Positions 58,368-64,000 of a stretch of 64,000 nt of DNA are shown in pieces. The stretch spans positions 1 through 64,000 of the forward strand of contig JAUMUG010000005.1 of assembly GCA_030530775.1 (NCBI GenBank), read 5' to 3'. Under the pieces are notes generated by a model that saw only the letters and a program-made list of their open reading frames with translations, had not been told where the DNA came from and did not search any database. The first letter of the stretch is position 1. Every line of letters starts with the position of its first letter. Both the position numbers and the translations under genes were made by a program. The stretch comes from Lautropia sp. (lineage in GTDB: Bacteria; Pseudomonadota; Gammaproteobacteria; Burkholderiales; Burkholderiaceae_E).

Positions 58368-59303
58368 CTACCGCTGCGGTAGCAGGTCGGCCAGTGCCGT
58401 TTCGATGGAGGGAAAACGGAAGTCGTAGTCGTGGTTCAGCAGGGCGGCGGGGTGGACGAACTGACCGTCGAGCACCAGCTCGGCCTGTTCACCCATGGCC
58501 AGGCGCATGATGGATGCGGGCACGAACAGCAGCAGTGGACGTTTGATCAGACGGGCAGCAGTCTGGGCAAACTGTAGCTGGGTGGTGGTTTCGGGGGCCG
58601 TCAGATTGTAGACTTGCAGGCCGGGCTGAATATATTGTTTGGCGATAAACCGAATGGCTCCGACGACATCATCGATGTGGATCCAGGGCAGGGGTTGTTG
58701 GCCGGTGCCCATCCGGCCCATCATCATCGACACGGGTTTCAGCAGCTGCGGCAGAATGCCGCCGTCACGGCCCAGCACCACACCGAGCCGGCAGATGCTG
58801 ACGGCCACGCCGCTGTCGGCATGGATGTCACGGGCGAGTGTTTCCCATTGTTGGCAGAGCTCGGAGACGAAGACATCGGCCTGCGGAGGGGCGCTTTCAT
58901 CGCAGATGTCTTCCCAATTCTGGGTGCTGCCGTTGCCGTAGTAGCCGACGGCCGAGGCCTGGATCAGGCGACGGGGTTTTTGCGGGCGTGCATGCAGCCA
59001 CTGTGCCAGTTGCCGGGTGGGACCGAGCCGGCTGTCGAGCAGTTGCCGTTTGCGTCGGGGTGTCCAGCGGCCTTCACCGACGGAGGCGCCGGCCAGGTTG
59101 ATCACCAGGTCGACGATGAGGCCGGGATCGATGTGCTGCAGAGAGGGAAAATACTCGAAGCGCTGGCCCAGCCGTCGACGGCTGCGGTCGGGGTGGCGCG
59201 AAATGATCAGCACACGCCACCCCTGTTGGTGAAAGTCGGTTGCTAGATGACTGCCGATGAAACCACTGCCACCAAGCAGTACGACGACGGGCGGGGTTGT
59301 CAT
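58368..59303 (-). CDS. TIGR01777-type NAD-dependent epimerase-like protein (YfcH family)
   Basis: A 311-residue protein of the extended SDR fold. The nucleotide motif is LLGGSGFIGSHLA near residues 9-21. INLAGASVGEGRWTPRRK and SAVGYYG are typical of the YfcH/TIGR01777 family, as is the C-terminal DUF1731 region (VPASIMRLAMGEQAELVLDGQFVHPAAL). The biochemical role of the family is not established. ATG 59303 lies 19 bases after the stop of the DUF2214 gene, so the two probably form an operon. Confidence 0.9.
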   Translation of the reverse strand: MTTPPVVVLLGGSGFIGSHLATDFHQQGWRVLIISRHPDRSRRRLGQRFEYFPSLQHIDPGLIVDLVINLAGASVGEGRWTPRRKRQLLDSRLGPTRQLAQWLHARPQKPRRLIQASAVGYYGNGSTQNWEDICDESAPPQADVFVSELCQQWETLARDIHADSGVAVSICRLGVVLGRDGGILPQLLKPVSMMMGRMGTGQQPLPWIHIDDVVGAIRFIAKQYIQPGLQVYNLTAPETTTQLQFAQTAARLIKRPLLLFVPASIMRLAMGEQAELVLDGQFVHPAALLNHDYDFRFPSIETALADLLPQR

Positions 59304-59322
59304 GCTTGCCTCCAGATCGGGA

Positions 59323-59784
59323 TTATGGGCTGATTGTCATGACACCTCGGGCCATCATGACGCCAAACAGCGGCAGCAACAGCATGATGTGCGATTCGAT
59401 CATGATGAGGCGGCGAACTTTTCGGATTTCGGCGGTCAGCGGCAATTGACCGGTGCGGTCCCATTGCCGCATCCAGCGGCGAAAGGCCAAGGATGCGGGC
59501 AGAGACATCAGCGCGATGACAAAAAACAAAGTGATTTTGGCGTGCAGCAGGGGTTGCGCCGCGTACCAATCTGCAGTTTTGGCGCCCAGATACATCCGGG
59601 CCAGACCGGTGAGAAGCACGCACAGTGCCGAAACACCGTAGAAGACATCGACACGCACCAGTCGCTTGACGACATCGGCATTGAGCCATTCAGCACGACA
59701 CAATGCAGCTTCGACTGTTACGAACACTACCATCATCAGGATGGCGGAAATGTGCAGGAAGGCTAACAGAGACTCGAATATCAT
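59323..59784 (-). CDS. DUF2214-family membrane protein
   Basis: A small inner-membrane protein, 153 residues from ATG 59784, with four hydrophobic segments: LLAFLHISAILMMVVFVTVE, VFYGVSALCVLLTGLARM, ITLFFVIALMSLPASLA and IMLLLPLFGVMMARGV. Family members start close to the first segment with a LLAFLHH-like sequence, supporting this start over the in-frame ATG at 59832. The function is unknown. It is followed at 19 bases by the TIGR01777 gene. Confidence 0.8.
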   Translation of the reverse strand: MIFESLLAFLHISAILMMVVFVTVEAALCRAEWLNADVVKRLVRVDVFYGVSALCVLLTGLARMYLGAKTADWYAAQPLLHAKITLFFVIALMSLPASLAFRRWMRQWDRTGQLPLTAEIRKVRRLIMIESHIMLLLPLFGVMMARGVMTISP

Positions 59785-60104
59785 GGTGGGAACGTTGGAG
59801 TCCGACAAATGGAGAAGTCCGCCGTGCGGCATGGAATGTGGGCTGGCACGCTGTTTCAGGGCTTACAGCCTTATGAAATGGATGCCCATGTCTTGAGCAA
59901 GGCGCGCACCGGGCGGCTTGGCGGGCACGGGTCGTGACCGTTCCATGGGGCCCCGGTCTCCCGGGGATGCCGGGCTCGGCGGTGGGCTGGTCGTGGAAGG
60001 GTTTGTGGCTTGTGGGTGGCATGGTGAGCGCCTCGTCGCCGGGGCCCGGTGCAAGCCGAGGCCCTGATTGCGGCGTGGGGGGAGCTGGCAGATGACGCGA
60101 AACC
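59785..60104. other. 320-base spacer between acs and the DUF2214 gene
   Basis: No gene is seen. A 6-bp hairpin with a 4-base loop (59951-59966, CCCCGG/CCGGGG) might end the acs transcript; it lacks a T-run. The promoter for the DUF2214 pair should lie here but is not obvious. Confidence 0.35.
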
Positions 60105-62036
60105 TCATTGCACGAGCCGTTCGGCCAATAGTCGATCGACGACCGAAGGGTCGGCCAGAGTGCTGGTGTCGCCCAGCTGGTCGGGCGCGTTTTCGGCAAT
60201 CTTGCGCAGGATTCGGCGCATGATCTTGCCCGAGCGGGTTTTGGGCAGGCCTTCGACCCAATGGATGTGGTCGGGGGCGGCCAGTGGGCTGACCGTCTGG
60301 CGCAGGTGCGCCGTCAGTATTTGGCGCAGCTCCTCGCTGGGTGTCAGACCGTCGACCAGCAGCACATACAGATAGATGCCCTGACCCCGGACGGGATGAT
60401 GGCAGCTGACGGCCGCCACCTCGGCGACCGCGGGGTGGCTCACCAGTGCGCTTTCGACTTCGACCGTGCTGAGCCGTGTACCGCCGATGTTGATGACATC
60501 GTCGACCCGGCCTGTGATCCAGTAATCACCGTCCTCGTCGCGACGGGCGGCATCGCTGGTGTAGAACATGCCGGGGTAGGGCCGGAAACAGGTGTCGACG
60601 AAACGCGCATGATCCCGATACATGGTGCGGGCCTGCCCGGGCCAACTGTTGGTGATGACGAGCAGACCCTGGCCGGGCTGCTCCGACGGAATGAACTCGG
60701 CATTGTCGTCGACCAGTTGGGCATCGATGGCAGGCAGGGGGCGTGCCACCGCCCCCGGCTTGGGCGCACTGCCCAGGGTGGATGCCAGCAGGATGCCGCC
60801 GGTTTCGGTCTGCCACCAAGTGTCGATGATCGGGCAGGTGCCGTCGCCCACCGTTTGCTGGAACCAGCGCCAGGCTTTGGGATCGAGCGGTTCTCCGGCC
60901 GAGGCCAACAGTCGCAGGTGGCGGTGTTCGAAGCCGGTGGGGGCGGTGGTGCCGGTCTTCATCAGTGCCCGGATGGTGGTGGGCACTGTATAGAGCACGC
61001 TGACCTCATGGCGGGCGAGCGTGTTCCAGAAACGGCCGGCATCGGGATGGGTCGGCGAACCATCGAACAGCAGCGAGGTGGTGCCGTTGCACAGCGGTGC
61101 ATAGACCATGTAGGTGTGGCCGGTGATCCAGCCGATGTCGGCGGTGCACCAGAACACGTCGCCGGGCTGGACACCGAAGACATATTCGTGTGTGAAGGCG
61201 GCATACACCAGATAGCCGCCGGCGGTGTGGACCAGGCCCTTGGGTTTGCCGGTGCTGCCCGAGGTATAGAGGATGAATAGCGGGTCTTCGGCGTTGATGT
61301 GTTCCGGTGGACAATCGGCCGGCTGGTTGGCGATGGTTTCGATCAGCCAATGGTCGCGTCCGGCCTGCATGCTCACTGGCAGACCGATGTGACGCAGCAC
61401 CAGTACGTTCTTCACGCAGTCGCAGCCCGGCTGCTGCAGGGCTGCGTCGAGATGGGTCTTCAGGGGGATGGTCCGGCCGGCACGCCGGCTGCCGTCGGCC
61501 GTGATGACGACGCGGCTCTGGCTGTCGCGGATACGGTCGGCCAGTGAGGTGGGCGAGAATCCGCCGAACACGACGCAGTGGATCGCTCCGATCCGGGCAC
61601 AGGCCAGCATGGCGGCCGCGGCTTCCGGTACGGTCGGCATGTAGATCGTGACACGATCGCCCTTGTCGACGCCCAGGCTGCGCAGCGCATTGCCCAGGCG
61701 GCAGACCAGTTCGTAGAGTTGCCGGTAGTTGAGTCGGCGGGACACTTCGCCCGGTTCATCATTGGCGCCGATCAATGCAGTTTGGCCGGCCCGGCTGTCC
61801 AGATGCCGGTCCAGGCAGTTGACGCTGACATTCAGCTCGCCGTCGGCAAACCAGCGTATCCGCAGGTGCTCGGGCCGGTAATCGACGTCGCTGATCGTGT
61901 CGGGGAACTTGCGCCACTGCAGACGCTTTGCTTCTGCCCGCCAGAAGGCGGCCGGATCACGCAGTGATTCGGCTTGGCGCGCTTCATACTCTGCCCGTGT
62001 CAGGGATTCGGGGCAGGCCGGGGTGATCATGGACAT
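60105..62036 (-). CDS. acs: Acetyl-CoA synthetase-type AMP-forming ligase
   Basis: Activates acetate (or a close short-chain acid) to acyl-CoA through an acyl-AMP. The 643-residue protein has an N-terminal ACAS domain (ESLRDPAAFW), the P-loop YTSGSTGKPKG, the acyl-binding WWQTETGG and the hinge GRVDDVINIGGTRLSTVEVE. The C-terminal TRSGKIMRRILR contains the catalytic Lys that is acetylated in regulated Acs proteins. The hinge reads NIGGTRLST rather than the canonical NVSGHRLGT, so propionate or another short acid is possible as substrate. ATG 62036 is chosen for its TTGGAGGG ribosome site. It stands alone between DUF2214 and the DNA glycosylase gene. Confidence 0.85.
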   Translation of the reverse strand: MSMITPACPESLTRAEYEARQAESLRDPAAFWRAEAKRLQWRKFPDTISDVDYRPEHLRIRWFADGELNVSVNCLDRHLDSRAGQTALIGANDEPGEVSRRLNYRQLYELVCRLGNALRSLGVDKGDRVTIYMPTVPEAAAAMLACARIGAIHCVVFGGFSPTSLADRIRDSQSRVVITADGSRRAGRTIPLKTHLDAALQQPGCDCVKNVLVLRHIGLPVSMQAGRDHWLIETIANQPADCPPEHINAEDPLFILYTSGSTGKPKGLVHTAGGYLVYAAFTHEYVFGVQPGDVFWCTADIGWITGHTYMVYAPLCNGTTSLLFDGSPTHPDAGRFWNTLARHEVSVLYTVPTTIRALMKTGTTAPTGFEHRHLRLLASAGEPLDPKAWRWFQQTVGDGTCPIIDTWWQTETGGILLASTLGSAPKPGAVARPLPAIDAQLVDDNAEFIPSEQPGQGLLVITNSWPGQARTMYRDHARFVDTCFRPYPGMFYTSDAARRDEDGDYWITGRVDDVINIGGTRLSTVEVESALVSHPAVAEVAAVSCHHPVRGQGIYLYVLLVDGLTPSEELRQILTAHLRQTVSPLAAPDHIHWVEGLPKTRSGKIMRRILRKIAENAPDQLGDTSTLADPSVVDRLLAERLVQ

Positions 62037-62276
62037 CGGTCCCTCCAAGGCATCGGGCTTTTTCTGTCGTCCACATCGCGAGGCGTTCGGTTCGAGGCAC
62101 AGAAAATCGCGGAGGCGTGAAACGGCACCACCGGGCGCGGTCTGTCATCGTCGCGCAGTCCGCGATTCTTCCGAGGTCCAGGCGCCGATGTGGGATTCCG
62201 ATTGTAAGCCGATGCTCGCACCAATGCCCGGGGTGTGCGGGTTAATCCCCGAGATGGCCCGCGCTCCTCGATGGGA

Positions 62277-63098
62277 TCAACTTTCTGCAGGTAACAGTCC
62301 GTAGTCGCGCATCTGTCGGTCCGCCACTTCGTCCCAGCCGCGGTTGGCTGCCGGACTGGCCGGGCTGGGATGCAGAAGCACACCGATCCGGATCCGCCGG
62401 GCCAGCGGACGGTCATCGAGTACTTCGGACACCACCTGCTTCAGCCGCCTTTCGGCAAAGCCACCGATGCCGATCACCCATTCGGGTTGCAGCGCTTCGA
62501 TCACTTGTGCCAAATGCCGGTCGCAGCAGTGTTCGATGGCACGCCGTTCGGCGGCGGGTAGCTGCGCCGGTGTACGGTTCTTGCCGGAGGCTTCCAGAAA
62601 TACCAGTGGGCAGTAGTTGATGACCATCGCCTGCCGGAAAAAGTTTTCGGCGCTGCCCCAGCGGCGGGCAATCCAACCCCAAAGTCTGCGACCACTCACT
62701 TCCGAGCGACGGCAGGCGAATCCTTCGATCAGCCGTTTGGGATGCTGGTTTTCGGGCTGAGCGATCGGGGTTTCGATGCCCATCCAGTCACGTACCGCCG
62801 CCACTTCGCCAAAGGGAACGCCGGTCTGCATCATGCCGAAGGGGCCGGGATTCATGCCCAGGAACATGATCCGCTTGCGGCCCGGGCCGTAGCGCGACAG
62901 GTAGGCGGCATGACCCGACCAGGCGTAGTCGAGCGGGTCGTAGAGATGAACGACCGGGGGGGCAAACTGCAGGCCGGCCAGGCATTCTTTCAGTGACTGG
63001 GCGGCATTCAACAGTGCCAGGGCAGTGACGTCGGTGGTTTCGACGCAGGCCGTGGGCGACGCGCCGAAAGGTGTGCTGGAGACGATGTTCGGACTCAT
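62277..63098 (-). CDS. SMUG-type uracil-DNA glycosylase
   Basis: A DNA repair enzyme of the uracil-DNA glycosylase superfamily, 273 residues. The SMUG motif GMNPGPFGMMQTGVPFGEV is complete, with Asn in the catalytic position. It is followed by INYCPLVFLE for base recognition and HPSPASPAANRGW, which inserts into the DNA. Such enzymes remove uracil or oxidised pyrimidines from DNA. ATG 63098 gives a roughly 45-residue extension before the conserved core. The 240-base gap to acs shows no clear signal. Confidence 0.9.
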   Translation of the reverse strand: MSPNIVSSTPFGASPTACVETTDVTALALLNAAQSLKECLAGLQFAPPVVHLYDPLDYAWSGHAAYLSRYGPGRKRIMFLGMNPGPFGMMQTGVPFGEVAAVRDWMGIETPIAQPENQHPKRLIEGFACRRSEVSGRRLWGWIARRWGSAENFFRQAMVINYCPLVFLEASGKNRTPAQLPAAERRAIEHCCDRHLAQVIEALQPEWVIGIGGFAERRLKQVVSEVLDDRPLARRIRIGVLLHPSPASPAANRGWDEVADRQMRDYGLLPAES

Positions 63099-63461
63099 GG
63101 CAGTCGGTGTCGGGAAGCAGGGTGGGAAATCGTCGGTGAGTCGGGCTGTTTTTCGGGCCGTTCTTCGCTTTCGGAGTTTTACGACCCGGACTTCTGGTGT
63201 CGATGATGGCCCTTCGCCGCCGATTGGGCAAATCGGCGCGGGGTTGCCGCCCGTTTTTCGTGATCCGCGGAATCAGTGCTGGACAGCCGCCGGATCACGA
63301 CACGGCCCACAGGGGGCGGGACGATGGTCGAGTCGTGGCCGGCCGGGGGCCGGCTCTGCCTCGCTTCTGGCGCACTGTGCCGGCGCCCGGCCCACAGGAA
63401 TCAGCCGGTATTTGGTAGATTCGCGCTTGATGAAATCGACTCGGGACAAGGACGGCAAGCA
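63099..63461. other. 363-base divergent spacer
   Basis: Lies between the glycosylase gene and the quinone oxidoreductase gene. It holds an 8-bp hairpin (63218-63225 / 63231-63238, CGCCGATT / AATCGGCG) but no obvious promoter, and no gene. Confidence 0.4.
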
Positions 63462-64000
63462 ATGAAATACATCGATCATGGCAAGGGCGGTGAGGCCGAT
63501 GTACTGCAACTCGCCGAGGGCGAAATGCCGGAGGTCGGCGCCGGTGAGGTGCTGATCCGCGTTGCCTACGCCGGCATCAACCGGCCGGACGTGCTGCAGC
63601 GCAAGGGGCTGTATCCGCCGCCGCGTGGTGCCTCGCCCCACCTGGGGTTGGAGGTCTCCGGCACGGTGCTGGCCGTGGGCCAGGGGATCGATGAATGGAA
63701 GGTCGGTGATCGGGTCTGTGCGCTGACCGATGGCGGCGGTTATGCCGAATTCGTGGCGGTGCCGGTCGGGCAGGTGATGCCGGTGCCGGCGGGGCTTTCT
63801 TTGCAGCAGGCGGCGGCGCTGCCCGAAACCTTCCTGACGGTCTGGGCCAATCTGTTCGAACGGGGACGGTTGAGCGCCGGTGAATCGGTGCTGATCCACG
63901 GCGGCACTTCGGGGATCGGAGTGGCGGCCATCCAGATGGCCAAGGCGCTCGGAGCCCGGGTGTTCTGCACGGTGGGCATGCCCGAAAAGGTACAGGCGGC
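63462..64000 (+). CDS. NAD(P)H quinone oxidoreductase, zinc-free MDR family (partial)
   Basis: The first 179 residues of a zeta-crystallin-like oxidoreductase; the window ends inside the gene. It starts MKYIDHGKGGEADVLQLAE, has the GroES-like domain with AYAGINRPDVLQRKGLYPPP, and enters the nucleotide-binding domain at ESVLIHGGTSGIGVAAIQMAKALGA. The missing zinc ligands and the RKGLYPPP motif match the PIG3/QOR subgroup, which reduces quinones with NADPH. ATG 63462 has an AAGGAC site upstream. Confidence 0.92.
   Translation, partial: MKYIDHGKGGEADVLQLAEGEMPEVGAGEVLIRVAYAGINRPDVLQRKGLYPPPRGASPHLGLEVSGTVLAVGQGIDEWKVGDRVCALTDGGGYAEFVAVPVGQVMPVPAGLSLQQAAALPETFLTVWANLFERGRLSAGESVLIHGGTSGIGVAAIQMAKALGARVFCTVGMPEKVQA

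Noticed and set aside
59833-60104. Short plus-strand frames between acs and the DUF2214 gene
   Set aside because: They have no ribosome site or similarity and partly overlap acs in antisense.

Overview
The window is about 60% G+C and gene-dense, with short intergenic gaps. Type I pantothenate kinase, aconitase B, isocitrate dehydrogenase kinase/phosphatase, an Fbp-type ferric transporter and an exopolysaccharide (EPS) locus of the 'exosortase A-associated' kind all point to a betaproteobacterium, probably Burkholderiales. This placement is an inference from gene content. No rRNA, tRNA, CRISPR array or complete insertion sequence was seen.

Left part (1-14.4 kb): a katG that has lost its 5' end, a DUF1972-type glycosyltransferase, and a rearranged ferric-iron ABC transporter (fbpB and fbpC divergent, fbpA separate and convergent with fbpC). 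These are followed by a thioredoxin, an exported HHGF protein, a MipA/OmpV-like outer-membrane protein, an unrecognised membrane-anchored coiled-coil protein and a PAS-GAF-GGDEF diguanylate cyclase.

Central part (14.6-46.3 kb): a large EPS locus. A UDP-sugar 4-epimerase lies on the minus strand. A plus-strand arm (15.9-24.1 kb) carries a degenerate WecA/MraY-like membrane protein, the initiating sugar transferase, a nucleotide-sugar 6-dehydrogenase, two alpha/beta hydrolases, a DUF218 protein and a DMT exporter. It converges on a minus-strand array of 14 genes (46.3 down to 24.2 kb), most of them overlapping or nearly touching. In order these are Wza-like export lipoprotein, chain-length protein, tyrosine autokinase, ExeA-like ATPase, Wzx flippase, deacetylase, a GT2-GT4-GT4 fusion, a Cys-less asparagine-synthetase-like protein, GT4, asparagine-synthetase-like amidotransferase, second deacetylase, O-antigen ligase, and two paralogous propeller-like lipoproteins. 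Together they suggest a Wzx/Wzy-type polymer containing an amino-uronic acid such as GalNAcA, possibly amidated and deacetylated. No exosortase and no PEP-CTERM substrate gene is present here.

Right part (47-64 kb): central metabolism and iron. Genes are coaA, a thiolase overlapping aceK, a DHH phosphoesterase, a TonB-dependent receptor with a Fur-box-like site upstream, acnB with clear terminators, a TIGR01777 epimerase, a DUF2214 membrane protein, an acetyl-CoA synthetase, a SMUG-type DNA glycosylase and a quinone oxidoreductase cut by the window end.

The most interesting material is the exosortase-less EPS locus: the propeller-lipoprotein pair, the triple glycosyltransferase, the Cys-less amidotransferase paralogue and the degenerate GPT-family protein.
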